23,852 nt of DNA, from assembly GCA_964433635.1 (NCBI GenBank), contig CAYSSG010000031.1, forward strand, positions 1-23,852. The letters run 5' to 3'. Below are positions 1 to 8,598 of this stretch, piece by piece. This DNA comes from CAYSSG01 sp964433635 (GTDB lineage: Bacteria > Atribacterota > Phoenicimicrobiia > Phoenicimicrobiales > Stramentimicrobiaceae). How positions within the stretch are numbered: the stretch's first letter is position 1; the number at the start of each line of letters is the position of its first letter. A program made the position numbers and the translations under genes. The notes under the pieces are model-generated. The model searched no databases and had not been told where the DNA came from. It saw nothing but the letters and a program-made list of their open reading frames with translations.

Positions 1-54
1 AAATGTCAAATGTGAAGACTTGACCCCTGAATAACTGAATGACGGAGGTGTTCC

Positions 55-666
55 ATGCATAGTAAAAATATTTGGCAGAAATATATCTTTAACTTGCTGA
101 TCATATCTATCCTGGCAATTTTAATAAATGGCTGTGCCCGCTGGCCGGAGGAACCCAATGGAGGCGGAGGAACCGGACAGAAGCAGCTGGTCGTAAAAGT
201 GGAGATTAACGAAGAAGGTACGATAAATAATGAGGATGGTTATTATTATATTGTCCTTGATACCGACAAGAATGCTGCTTTTCCACCGGATGATGATATA
301 AGAAATTGGCTGGCAGGATATTATTTTGTTCAGTTAGGAGATTTCGGTTTTATTTTTGGGGAAATCCTGGAGGTGGATTCTGTTGATGGTTCATTGGAGT
401 CCTCATGGCAGTATTATAACGGGACAAAACAAGATCATTATTTTACAGTAACAATAAATCTTGCCGATTTAGGTGATCCGGAAGGAATACATATGAATGT
501 CCTTGCTACTGACAGAGATAACGAAACGTATGATGCCCTTGATGTTGACTTCTATATCAATACTGATTTAATTTTTTCAAAAAGTGAGATAGATTTTACA
601 GCGGATTCTTCTGGTAGTCCTGATTTCGATATCACCCAGGTGACTACTACCGTGATTATTCCGTAA
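55..666 (+). CDS. Small lipoprotein of unknown function
   Basis: A 203-residue exported protein. It starts with a hydrophobic signal segment (about residues 11-26) ending in the lipobox LINGC, so it is probably a lipid-anchored envelope protein. A Pro/Gly-rich linker follows the cysteine, then a mostly beta-type acidic domain rich in Asp, Tyr and Asn with no further cysteine. The start is supported by GGAGGTG about four bases before the ATG. I recognise no family. The region with VVKVEINEEGT, DFDITQVTTT and many Asp/Asn resembles secreted beta-sandwich proteins in general, but no function should be inferred. It converges on the LptD-like gene, and any promoter lies at or before the window edge. 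Confidence 0.8.
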   Translation: MHSKNIWQKYIFNLLIISILAILINGCARWPEEPNGGGGTGQKQLVVKVEINEEGTINNEDGYYYIVLDTDKNAAFPPDDDIRNWLAGYYFVQLGDFGFIFGEILEVDSVDGSLESSWQYYNGTKQDHYFTVTINLADLGDPEGIHMNVLATDRDNETYDALDVDFYINTDLIFSKSEIDFTADSSGSPDFDITQVTTTVIIP

Positions 667-824
667 AATATACTGGCATCTGTGGGAATAGCTGTGTCTA
701 GTGAATAGTCAGCAGTAGTAGTTAGTATTTTATTCATTTATTGCAGCTTCCAGATGTACTCACAGCATTTTTCGAAATACATAACACGTTATACGGTATA
801 ATTTTTGTATACGATATAGTTATA
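667..824. other. Intergenic region between convergent genes, with repeat copy
   Basis: A gap of 158 bases between two genes that converge. It holds no convincing G+C-rich terminator hairpin. It does hold an AT-rich element (TATACGGTATAATTTTT, 790-806) that recurs almost exactly at 3663-3679 and partly, in reverse orientation, at 12285-12299. Confidence 0.5.
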
Positions 825-3599
825 TCATCCTCCAATGGTGATCGTCTCTGTGGGGAAAGCCTTGATCTGGAAATCAACCCAGATCGATTGGGTGGATTGC
901 CGGTAATTAATACTGATTTCCCGGCAGTGCAGGTCTCTGACTACACTGATGACGCTGTTTCTAATATCAAAATCATCGAAATAAATCGATCCGCTGTAAG
1001 CCAGTTTCCATTCCTCACTTAACTTAAGTGACATTCTGGTATCAACCCTCTTACTCCATTCCATATTATTCAAATCATAGGAGGTGCTGAGATAAATATC
1101 ATGCTCGTTCTTCGGTTTCCATTGGATTCTGGCGCCCAGACTGCCAAAAGATTCACTGACAAAATTATAATTCGTGGATAAATTAATCTGCAGATCATCT
1201 CTGGGTTTTAAAACCACACTTGCACTGGCAGATTCGGTTAAAGGACTTATCACATCAAAGTTAAATGGTGTTGGTCCTTCAGACATATAATAATTATAAG
1301 AGAAATTGCCATAAAATTCCGGTTGATAGCCCACTTTCAAATCCAGTTTTCCACCCAGTTGATATCTTGCTTCACCGGTCAGATAGACATCCTGCCGATA
1401 GACGCCAGAGGCAGTCAAGCTGATATGGTCATTGATTTTAAAAGGACGATTTACATTGATAATATATTCTCCGCGAATATTTTCCTGGTCAGTTGCACCT
1501 TCATAATAATTACCTAACGAAGCATCGATACTATAATTAATGCCAGTATCTTTAATTTTTGTACTACTTTTTTTAAAGACCAGTTCAGGTAACTTATCGA
1601 GTGTATTCAACGAACTATCACCGGTAAAACTATCGCCGTCCAGGTCAATCTGTTTTTCGGTTATCAGGTCAAGGGTATAGCCCTTGCCACTATACCTGAG
1701 TATCCATTCAGGTCGCAATTCATAATCCGTCGGCTCATCTCCCTGGCTCTTGGAGGTGAAGAGTAAATCCAGATAGGACTTCAGGTTATCCGCAATATTT
1801 TGATCATAGGATAATTTTATATTTCCCGTGCTGCTGATGCTGATATCTTCACTAATATTGAAATTATATTTTCCGGTTAAAGTGAATAAGGCATCTTCCC
1901 ATTTTTTATAGATGTAAAAATCAGGTTTCAGGATATGGGTGGAACTCTGGGATCCAGGATAAATGGTCCCGTCATAGACAACATTTGCCTTTAATCGCAG
2001 GTCATTTTCAAAATTCTGCCAGTAATCAATTTTAGCATCCAGATCATAGATGTTGGCGCCTTTTCTTTTCAGACCATAAAGATACAGGACTACCTCTCCA
2101 TCATCAGTCGCTTTTTCTCCCAATTCAAAGGTGTGTTCAATACCGGCTGCCAGACCTTTTTTCTGCATCCAATCCAGATAGAGGCTTCCGTAGGATGATT
2201 CATCATCTACATAATTAAATTGATTCTTAAAAAACCATCCCTCACTGCTGCTTTGCCCGATATCTGGAATATAGGGAAGCTGATTCTTGCCTCTGAGGAA
2301 AATCATGAAGGAGGGCAGGGTAAATATCTTCTTTTCCCCCTCATACCAGGAGATTTTTTTAGCAATAATCTTATCATCAGGGTAGATAATAATCTGTTCG
2401 GCTTCGATATGCCAGTGGGATTTTTCCAGATCGCAGGTAGTAAAGATACCACTGCTGATTTCAATGGTTTCCGGGAAATTTTCCAGCTTTCCTCCCTGGT
2501 AGTATACTGTTCCCTTTATTTTTTCACCGGTTGCTTCACCTGATAGCTCCTCCAGAATAATCTTTTCGGTTTCCCAGTTATAACTGAGTGCCTGGGATGA
2601 ATAGCTTTCTTCTCCTTTGGTAAATTTGACCTGGTCTTTGGCAATAAGCTCATTCCGGTCAACAATAATCTGTAAATACTCAGACTTCAGTGCCAGATCC
2701 TCATAGTGAAGATTTACATTCTTTTGAGCAATAATGACATCTTCTCCGTCAATAATCTGATAACTGACAGCATCAGCATCAATAGTCAAACTTCCTTCCG
2801 CGAACGCTTCTTCTTTTTCTTCTTCTGCTTCGATTTCTTCAACTTTTTCCTGGAAACTGAAAACGCCTCCGGTAATGGATTCTGCCAGTGCCTTATTTTC
2901 TCCATCATAACCTGTTACTTTGTATTGCCATTGGTATTGATGCTTTTTTTCTAATACCTTGACACCTTCATCTTCATCCTGCATAAAGGCAATTTGATTG
3001 GTGTTAATATCCGGAATATCTACCTGCCAGATTTCCTCCTCTTCGGTCAAGTCATGAAGTAGAAATTCTCCCTGGGCTGAAAAAATAACATTTTTAAAGG
3101 GAAAAGTAGTGATAGATATAGATTCCCATTCAAAGACCGGCTCTTCCAGCTGTACAATTTCGTTATTGACCGGTGATTTAGCGGGACAGGGTGGTAGCCA
3201 GAAATTGACCTCTACCTGCCGGGTTTTCCCTATGGATTCTCCTTGCCAGTATCCCTCAATGTAGTAGATGTAAGAATTTTTCTCTATCACATCCTGGTCA
3301 ATCCACCATAGCTGGAATCCTTCATCTTCGTAATCATCTTGAATCTCTTCAAATTCATCACCGTCCACACTTCTGAATAACCTGTATTCATCAGCTCCGC
3401 CAAAGGCTGACCATGTCAATCGGACTTCATATTCGGTAAATCCTTCAAAGTAACGGGTGACAGCATAGGCTCTAATGTCATCATCTGAAAAAATATCCTG
3501 TGCACCTGCAAAGATAAAGGCAAAAGAAAAAATGCTTAAAAGTGAAAATATGAAAGAAAAAACAAATATAATATTTTTATCTGTCTTTTTATACAACAT
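825..3599 (-). CDS. lptD: LptD/OstA-type LPS-assembly outer membrane protein
   Basis: A 924-residue protein likely to insert lipopolysaccharide (or an equivalent lipid) into the outer membrane. A signal peptide covers residues 1-34 (cut near AGA-Q). Residues about 38-250 form an unusual N-terminal extension resembling two fibronectin-III-like beta domains. An OstA/LptA-like domain follows at about 268-385, including YSSQALSYNWETEKI. The segment with FTTCDLEKSHWHIEAEQI and later RDLHCREISINYRQS near the C-terminus matches the conserved ends of the LptD barrel region. Cys138, Cys389 and the Cys of DLHC are the only cysteines I see, fewer than the four of E. coli LptD. The C-terminus ends in ITIGG rather than an aromatic residue. 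The ATG follows AGGA at about 6 bases. It lies 3' of an LptF/G-type gene on the same strand, which supports the assignment. Confidence 0.88.
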   Translation of the reverse strand: MLYKKTDKNIIFVFSFIFSLLSIFSFAFIFAGAQDIFSDDDIRAYAVTRYFEGFTEYEVRLTWSAFGGADEYRLFRSVDGDEFEEIQDDYEDEGFQLWWIDQDVIEKNSYIYYIEGYWQGESIGKTRQVEVNFWLPPCPAKSPVNNEIVQLEEPVFEWESISITTFPFKNVIFSAQGEFLLHDLTEEEEIWQVDIPDINTNQIAFMQDEDEGVKVLEKKHQYQWQYKVTGYDGENKALAESITGGVFSFQEKVEEIEAEEEKEEAFAEGSLTIDADAVSYQIIDGEDVIIAQKNVNLHYEDLALKSEYLQIIVDRNELIAKDQVKFTKGEESYSSQALSYNWETEKIILEELSGEATGEKIKGTVYYQGGKLENFPETIEISSGIFTTCDLEKSHWHIEAEQIIIYPDDKIIAKKISWYEGEKKIFTLPSFMIFLRGKNQLPYIPDIGQSSSEGWFFKNQFNYVDDESSYGSLYLDWMQKKGLAAGIEHTFELGEKATDDGEVVLYLYGLKRKGANIYDLDAKIDYWQNFENDLRLKANVVYDGTIYPGSQSSTHILKPDFYIYKKWEDALFTLTGKYNFNISEDISISSTGNIKLSYDQNIADNLKSYLDLLFTSKSQGDEPTDYELRPEWILRYSGKGYTLDLITEKQIDLDGDSFTGDSSLNTLDKLPELVFKKSSTKIKDTGINYSIDASLGNYYEGATDQENIRGEYIINVNRPFKINDHISLTASGVYRQDVYLTGEARYQLGGKLDLKVGYQPEFYGNFSYNYYMSEGPTPFNFDVISPLTESASASVVLKPRDDLQINLSTNYNFVSESFGSLGARIQWKPKNEHDIYLSTSYDLNNMEWSKRVDTRMSLKLSEEWKLAYSGSIYFDDFDIRNSVISVVRDLHCREISINYRQSTQSIWVDFQIKAFPTETITIGG

Positions 3600-3662
3600 A
3601 TTGATTCCTATCTATAACAATTTCAAATTTTCATCATACCTTTTCACATATTTAAAACACTA

Positions 3663-3679
3663 TATACTGTATAATTTTT
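3663..3679 (+). repeat. AT-rich intergenic repeat copy (TATACNGTATAATTTTT)
   Basis: Matches 790-806 at 16 of 17 positions. It lies in the 212-base gap between the LptF/G-type and LptD-like genes. I see no terminator in that gap, so the two genes may be co-transcribed, but the spacing also allows a separate promoter. Confidence 0.45.
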
Positions 3680-3811
3680 ATTATATACAATTCTATACAA
3701 TTCATACCAGATACCGCCCGCTAAATATTAACCACCAACAACTGTATTTTGCTAACGACTTATTGTTGTTTTAAAACTCAATACGCAATACGGTAACTAT
3801 ATGCAGTTTTT

Positions 3812-4906
3812 TTATGTTTTTTCAGCATTATAGACCAGAATGATTCCCAGAATAATAAAAATGATGTTGGGTATCCAGGAGGCAATAAAGGGATCGATCA
3901 TACCGCCTCTTCCCAGCGAACGGGATAGTGAGTAAACCACGTAATAGAGAAAAACCAGTCCGATACTGATAATAATACCTGTTGCCTTGGTACTTCTTTT
4001 CATCTGAGTGCCCAGAGGGACTCCCAATAAGGCAAATATAAGCCCGGCAAGGGGATAAGCAAATTTTACATGATAGTCGACTTCAAAATTATTGGTATCT
4101 ACCCCGGCATCCGAAAGTATCTGTATCTGCTGCTTCAGCTCTCGACTGCTCATCTCCTGTGGTGTACGTTGATTTTTAAAAAAGTCCTGCAATTCATCTT
4201 TGACCAAAATTTGCATATCCTGAAAACTCATCTCATAGGTAATCTTGCCTTCTTCATTATAGTTATATACCGTTCCGTTCTTTAATTCCCAGGTATCCTG
4301 GACCCAACGCCCTTCCTTTGCAGTGATAACACGGGGAAATCGTTCCCGGGTCATCTCATAGACCATGATCTCCCTCATAATCATATTTTCTTCATCCAGA
4401 CGGTTGATATAGAAGTAACGGTTATCAGCATCCCTGAAGAACACATTCCGTTGAATATGCGGAGGTCCCTGTTTCAGGACAATTTCCCTGATAATATTTT
4501 GAGAAATATGATTGGCTTCCGGTACGATATAATCATTGGTGACAAAAGATAGTATGCTGATTAAAAAGGCGGCTACTAAAAATGGCCACAAAATCCGGCG
4601 AAAACTGATGCCCCCGGTGCGCATCGCAGCAATTTCGTTATTCGTGGACATCTGGGAGATAGCCAATTCACTGGAACCTAATAAGGCCACCGGGAAGGTT
4701 AGAACTAAAAAGGCAGGAAGTCTGTAAATTAACAGTTCCAGAACATTTATTAGAGGGACTTTCTTATTAATTAACATTTCCATGAGTTCAAACAACGTTT
4801 CCATGATCAGCAGGATAGTCAATAAAGAAACTACACCCAGAAAAAAACTCATAACCTGGGTGATAATGTAACGGTCTATAATTTTAATTTTTGGTAATTT
4901 CATCAT
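3812..4906 (-). CDS. LptF/LptG-family (YjgP/YjgQ) permease
   Basis: Inner-membrane permease subunit of the Lpt ABC exporter, which extracts lipopolysaccharide from the inner membrane and passes it to the periplasmic bridge. About 364 residues, the usual family length. The N-terminal half has three membrane segments with the family-typical IIDRYIITQVMSFFLG start and the loop around MSTNNEIAAMRTGGISFRRI; a periplasmic beta domain follows, then three C-terminal membrane segments (FAYPLAGLIFALLGVPLG and onward). An in-frame TTG lies at 4918, but ATG at 4906 has GAAGG 5 bases upstream and ATG at 4903 is equally possible, so I chose 4906. LptF and LptG cannot be told apart here. The partner permease and the LptB ATPase are not in the window. 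Confidence 0.9.
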   Translation of the reverse strand: MMKLPKIKIIDRYIITQVMSFFLGVVSLLTILLIMETLFELMEMLINKKVPLINVLELLIYRLPAFLVLTFPVALLGSSELAISQMSTNNEIAAMRTGGISFRRILWPFLVAAFLISILSFVTNDYIVPEANHISQNIIREIVLKQGPPHIQRNVFFRDADNRYFYINRLDEENMIMREIMVYEMTRERFPRVITAKEGRWVQDTWELKNGTVYNYNEEGKITYEMSFQDMQILVKDELQDFFKNQRTPQEMSSRELKQQIQILSDAGVDTNNFEVDYHVKFAYPLAGLIFALLGVPLGTQMKRSTKATGIIISIGLVFLYYVVYSLSRSLGRGGMIDPFIASWIPNIIFIILGIILVYNAEKT

Positions 4907-5116
4907 GTATGCCTTCAATAGTAATTTCTTATTTTTGCGTTATTGTAATCTATTTCGTTTTAAGCATTTTATTTATGTATTTCGACGTGATAATTAACAC
5001 TCATGACAGGATACTTTTAATTGCCAGGCACGATTTCTTCATTAGTATAACATAATTCATTTTAATAAAAAATGATTTTTATGATTTGATTTAAATGATT
5101 CATATCGAGTGATTTC

Positions 5117-5145
5117 TTGAATATCTGATTGCAATAGGATATAAT
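5117..5145 (+). promoter_or_regulatory. Sigma-70/SigA-type promoter for the thioredoxin-CcdA gene
   Basis: TTGAAT at 5117-5122 and a perfect TATAAT at 5140-5145 are separated by 17 bases. This predicts a start near 5152 and an untranslated leader of about 134 bases. Confidence 0.65.
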
Positions 5146-5184
5146 CACAAGTGAATTTTGTCCAGAGGATAATAGAAGATTATA

Positions 5185-5202
5185 GACTCAGATAAATGAG
5201 TC
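5185..5202 (+). promoter_or_regulatory. Leader hairpin of the thioredoxin-CcdA mRNA
   Basis: GACTCA and TGAGTC form a perfect 6-bp stem around a GATAAA loop, within the predicted leader. I do not recognise a riboswitch family here. Confidence 0.35.
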
Positions 5203-5285
5203 CGGGATTGAGAAATCATACGGTGAAATGAAAAAAATAAAAAAGGTACTATAATAACCTAGTAAAATGAGAGCGGTGGAGAAAG

Positions 5286-6548
5286 ATGAAAGAGATAAAA
5301 AAATTATTTAAACAAAAATGTAGTGGAAGGATAAGTATCTTTAATAGGTTTTTGTTCTTTTCGGTCGCCATTTGTTTGATAATAGCCATGACTTTGCCCA
5401 TTCTTGGTCAGGTAAGTAACAATCAGACAGGTGAGTTTTCCAAAACTGATGCTGTACAGGAATATCCAATCTATATTGCCAAATTTACCGAACCAGGTTG
5501 CCATGACTGTGAAAAAGCATCCTTGTTATTAGAACAAATTGTCTTTCAATATCCCAGGATTGAAATAAGGAATGTTGATATTTCCACTCCTGATGGTGTT
5601 ACTCTGGCAGAGCAGTTAGGGGAATTGTACCGGGTACCGGAAGATGAACGGTTACTGGTACCCCTTATCTATATAGGTGATCAATATTTGCTGAGAGAAC
5701 AGATAACCTATGATAACATGATCCATGCGATTGAAGAGATAAAGCTGGAAGAGATTCTACCTCCCTGGGAACGTGTCGCAGAAGATGAGACTTCAGTTCA
5801 GGATCGTCTGATTGAACGCTTCCAGTCTTTCGGAATAGGAGCGATCGCGGTCAGTGGATTAATTGACGGTATTAATCCCTGTGCCTTTGCCACTATCATC
5901 TTTTTTATCTCCTACCTGACCCTGGTAAACCGCAAGGGCAGGGAGCTTCTATGGGTAGGTGGCATGTTCACCCTGGCTGTTTTTCTGACCTATTTTCTGA
6001 TTGGCACCGGGGCTCTGAAGGTAGTTACATCTCTCTCTTTTCTGCCCCTGGCCAGAAAAATATTTTGTTTTGTTACTGCTGGCATTGGTATCGTACTTGG
6101 CTTTCTTAGCCTGTCTGATTATCTGAAATTCAAAAAGACCGGGCAAACCACCGAAGCTACATTGCAACTGCCACCACGTATCAAGAATATGATTCACTCT
6201 ACAATCCGAAAGAATGTAAAGACCCATCATTTTGTTTTAATGGCAGCTGCCACAGGATTCCTGGTTTCCATTCTGGAGCTTGCCTGCACTGGGCAGATTT
6301 ATCTGCCGACTCTGATTTTTATCAGTCATGTTCCGGAATTAAGATCTAATGCGCTGCTTTACCTATTGTTTTATAACCTGATGTTTGTAGTACCGCTGAT
6401 TGTGGTCTTTCTGTTTACCTATTGGGGAACCAGCTCCCAGCAGTGGGCTGATCTGACTAAAAAGAATTTCGGAAAGATGAAATTGGCTATGGCATTTCTA
6501 TTCTTTGGTTTGGCTATTCTACTGATTACAACCGGATTATTATTCTAA
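5286..6548 (+). CDS. Thioredoxin-like domain fused to CcdA/DsbD-type membrane electron carrier
   Basis: A 420-residue predicted envelope redox protein. Residues 21-40 are a signal/membrane anchor. Residues about 61-155 are a thioredoxin/glutaredoxin-like domain with active-site EPGCHDC (Cys72, Cys75) and a proline in the LLVPLIYIG segment where cis-Pro is expected. Residues about 180-420 form a six-helix CcdA/DsbD-beta-type domain. Its paired cysteines are Cys199 in DGINPCAF and Cys334 in LELACTGQ. By family knowledge such domains carry thiol electrons from cytoplasmic thioredoxin to the outside; here the acceptor domain is on the same chain. Start ATG at 5286 follows GGTGGAG. This is the natural candidate for keeping the many exported CxxC proteins downstream reduced, though they are 7 kb away and that link is inferred. 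Confidence 0.87.
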   Translation: MKEIKKLFKQKCSGRISIFNRFLFFSVAICLIIAMTLPILGQVSNNQTGEFSKTDAVQEYPIYIAKFTEPGCHDCEKASLLLEQIVFQYPRIEIRNVDISTPDGVTLAEQLGELYRVPEDERLLVPLIYIGDQYLLREQITYDNMIHAIEEIKLEEILPPWERVAEDETSVQDRLIERFQSFGIGAIAVSGLIDGINPCAFATIIFFISYLTLVNRKGRELLWVGGMFTLAVFLTYFLIGTGALKVVTSLSFLPLARKIFCFVTAGIGIVLGFLSLSDYLKFKKTGQTTEATLQLPPRIKNMIHSTIRKNVKTHHFVLMAAATGFLVSILELACTGQIYLPTLIFISHVPELRSNALLYLLFYNLMFVVPLIVVFLFTYWGTSSQQWADLTKKNFGKMKLAMAFLFFGLAILLITTGLLF

Positions 6549-6854
6549 ATAAAATAATCAAGTATTATGGATTGTGGAAAATAGTCTTTAGTTTTTCAGT
6601 TTATCGTTTTTTGATAAAGACCTAAACAGTTACCAGATGACATTATTTCAAGACATGTTTTAAACCAAAGCCAAAAGCCAAAAACAAATAACTAAAAACT
6701 CTTTTTATCAGTGAGGGCATGCAGAGAGTTGCAATCTCATACTTTCCGTTAGCCATGATTTAGCTTATAAACGTAATTAGTGAGATTCAAGCCAACTGGA
6801 AGCTGCTATAATGTATGATAGATGATGCTTTAAATTCTTAAGAAGGAGGCAAGA
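6549..6854. other. Intergenic region with A-rich repeats
   Basis: 306 bases. A weak hairpin (TTTATC, loop, GATAAA, around 6601-6619) has no clean T-tract. A stretch at 6663-6700 is built of ACCAAA/CCAAAAA/ACTAAAAACT-like units that resemble intergenic stretches at 11203-11225 and 12302-12335. The promoter for the next gene is at its right end. Confidence 0.4.
6804..6812 (+). promoter_or_regulatory. Extended -10 promoter for the TPR gene
   Basis: TGC directly before a perfect TATAAT makes an extended -10. No good -35 is visible at the standard spacing, as extended -10 promoters allow. It lies 43 bases before the ATG at 6855. Confidence 0.45.
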
Positions 6855-7631
6855 ATGTTCATAAAGATGAATAGAATGCTATTGATGAGATTAATATACA
6901 TATTGATGATTTTGGTGATTGGTTCAAGTTGTGCTGTTGTGACATTAGCACAGGAAGGGAAACAGCGTAATCTGTCTCCAGCTATTGAAGAAGACCCAGA
7001 AGTTATCTGCCTGAAGGAGGGAAAAGAACTTTTCTGGGAACAGGAATACAATGAGGCAATCAAACAACTGGAAGAATGCCTCAAGCAGGATCCGGAAAAC
7101 CCGGAGATCTACTATTATATAGGACAGTCCTATTTCCAGCAGGGTCAGCAGTCAGCCCAGAGAGGAAATTCTTTAAGGGCATACCAATACTTTCGCAAAG
7201 CATACGAAATTTCCGATACGACAATTGAAAAATATCAGAAGCAGATTTCAGAACAACCTGAAGACGATCATACGAATCAATATCTCCAATTGGCTTATAT
7301 TTACCAGATCCGCAGTCTGATACCGGGTGTAGATGAATACCAGGAAGCGATCGCTATTTACCAAAAATTACTGGAAGAAAAACCAAATTTGATTTCTGCC
7401 TATTACCATATGGGATGGATTTATTATCAGCAGGGAGAATATCAGCATGCCATTGATTATTTTCTCCGATATCTTGAACCGGGCATGAAAAGTGATTTCG
7501 TTTACTACCACTTGGGTTTATCATATGATAAAATAGGTGAAAGGCAAAAAGCCGAATACTACTTTAATCTGATTCTGGAAGAGTTTCCTGATACGGATAT
7601 GGCAGACAGAGCCCGCAAAGAATTGAAATAG
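6855..7631 (+). CDS. Exported TPR-repeat protein
   Basis: A 258-residue protein with an N-terminal hydrophobic export segment (about 7-31). GSSC is not a good lipobox, so signal peptidase I cutting near TLA-Q is as likely. The rest is tetratricopeptide repeats, for example GKELFWEQEYNEAIKQLEEC, NPEIYYYIGQSYFQQGQQ, LISAYYHMGWIYYQQGEYQH and DFVYYHLGLSYDKIGERQK, followed by YFNLILEEFPDTDMA. TPRs usually act as protein-binding scaffolds and the partner is unknown. GGAGG lies about 6 bases before the ATG. The next gene (MntA-type) starts within 20 bases, so the toxin-antitoxin pair may be read from this promoter as well. Confidence 0.85.
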   Translation: MFIKMNRMLLMRLIYILMILVIGSSCAVVTLAQEGKQRNLSPAIEEDPEVICLKEGKELFWEQEYNEAIKQLEECLKQDPENPEIYYYIGQSYFQQGQQSAQRGNSLRAYQYFRKAYEISDTTIEKYQKQISEQPEDDHTNQYLQLAYIYQIRSLIPGVDEYQEAIAIYQKLLEEKPNLISAYYHMGWIYYQQGEYQHAIDYFLRYLEPGMKSDFVYYHLGLSYDKIGERQKAEYYFNLILEEFPDTDMADRARKELK

Positions 7632-7650
7632 TAAAATGAAGGAACCAAAT

Positions 7651-8157
7651 ATGTATGATGATAATATGTATGATGATAAAAGATTGAATGATATAAAACA
7701 AATATTTGCCTCGGAAAAACAAGTTAATATTTTGCTTGCCTATATTTTTGGTTCTCAACTCCAGGGTCAAACAGGACCTTTAAGTGACTATGACTTTGCT
7801 GTTTTATTATTGCACAAACCGTCTTCTCAATATAAATATAAATTAAAGCACAGTTTAGTTAAAGTTTTAAAATCTGAAAAAGTAGATTTGATTATTCTTA
7901 ATGATGCTCCCATAGAATTAAAATATCATGTAATTACTTTGGGAAAAATAATTTTTCAAAAAAATATGATTATCAAAACCGAATTTGAAGCCGATACTTT
8001 GAGTCGCTATTTTGATTATTTGCCTACTTTGCGGGCTCAGAAAAAAGATTTACTCAGGTTCAAACCCCAGGGAGATAAACATGGAAACAGAATTCAGCGG
8101 TATAGAGCAACGCTTAGAAAAACTGAAGAAATGCTTGGTAAAATTAGAGCCACTTAA
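7651..8157 (+). CDS. mntA: MntA-type nucleotidyltransferase antitoxin
   Basis: Minimal nucleotidyltransferase of the HEPN-MNT toxin-antitoxin class. The signature GS, ten residues, then DYD (GSQLQGQTGPLSDYDFAV) is the GSX10DXD motif of MntA, which by family knowledge adds AMP to the HepT toxin and silences it. The C-terminal FDYLPTLRAQ is also typical. An in-frame ATG exists at 7636, but ATG 7651 has GAAGGA 7 bases upstream and is preferred. The frame runs 77 bases into the toxin gene, more than usual. A one-base change in the A6 run at 8041-8046 would instead give a stop at 8076-8078, just before the toxin ATG, so the 3' end may also carry an indel. The locus is visibly more AT-rich than its neighbours, suggesting transfer. 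Confidence 0.82.
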   Translation: MYDDNMYDDKRLNDIKQIFASEKQVNILLAYIFGSQLQGQTGPLSDYDFAVLLLHKPSSQYKYKLKHSLVKVLKSEKVDLIILNDAPIELKYHVITLGKIIFQKNMIIKTEFEADTLSRYFDYLPTLRAQKKDLLRFKPQGDKHGNRIQRYRATLRKTEEMLGKIRAT

Positions 8158-8505
8158 AGAAAAAAGTAGAGAAGACTTTTTTCAAGATGAGTACTTGCAG
8201 GATATTGTGGAAAGAAATTTAGAAGTTGCCATTCAATCCTGCATCGATATTGCCAACCGCATTATTTCTTTGGAACAGTTGGAAAAACCAAAGGATTATT
8301 ATGGATCTATGATTAGATTGGGAGAAGAAAATATTTACCTTATGATTTTGCACAGGAATTCGCTTCTATTACCGGGTTTAGAAATATCTTAGTTCATGAA
8401 TATTTAGATATTGATTGGAATGAAGTGTATAAAAATCTTCAGAGTATAGGTCAATTTTATAACTTTATAGATTATATTATAAAATGGTTGTCGGACAGAA
8501 GTTAA
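8081..8505 (+). pseudogene. hepT: HepT-type HEPN toxin, broken by a one-base frameshift
   Basis: HEPN-domain (DUF86-type) RNase toxin partner of the MntA-like gene. ATG 8081 is preceded by GGGAG at 6-7 bases. The first frame encodes the N-terminal helices (METEFSGIEQRLEKLKK, NLEVAIQSCIDIANRII, the GEENIY region) but stops at 8390-8392. The catalytic part lies in the frame one base back: PYDFAQEFASITGF, then the RX4HXY motif RNILVHEY at 8380-8403, and on to a stop at 8503-8505. Total length 425 bases is exactly one base short of 142 codons, and restoring one base near 8336-8339 rejoins a normal-length protein. It is either inactivated in the genome or an assembly error. No canonical slippery heptamer is visible. 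Confidence 0.85.
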
Positions 8506-8598
8506 ATTTTCTTAAGTCTGTTTTATTTTAGAATGATTTTCCTTTTTATGAATAAATTACAAATCGACTAACGATATATCTCGTAAGGAGGGTTTTTG

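Larger units (their letters stand above)
4907..5285. other. Divergent intergenic control region
   Basis: About 370 AT-rich bases between the minus-strand lpt genes and the plus-strand redox gene. It contains one strong plus-strand promoter (5117-5145) and a leader hairpin (5185-5202). A TATACT-like -10 for the minus-strand genes is present at 5044-5049, but without a convincing -35. No open reading frame stands out. Confidence 0.5.

Noticed and set aside
741..1022. Plus-strand open frame overlapping the 3' end of the LptD-like gene
   Set aside because: Antisense to conserved LptD C-terminal coding sequence, no ribosome site, no recognisable protein.
2220..2954. Plus-strand open frames opposite the LptD-like gene
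   Set aside because: Shadow frames; the minus-strand protein has the conserved domains.
6711..6740. Possible decayed copy of the 36-bp dispersed repeat (ends in GCAATCTCAT)
   Set aside because: Only the last ten bases match well; the left half does not align without gaps.
8320..8341. Programmed -1 frameshift joining the two halves of the HepT-type toxin
   Set aside because: The direction fits, but there is no X XXY YYZ slippery heptamer or obvious stimulatory stem; simple mutation or sequencing error is more likely.
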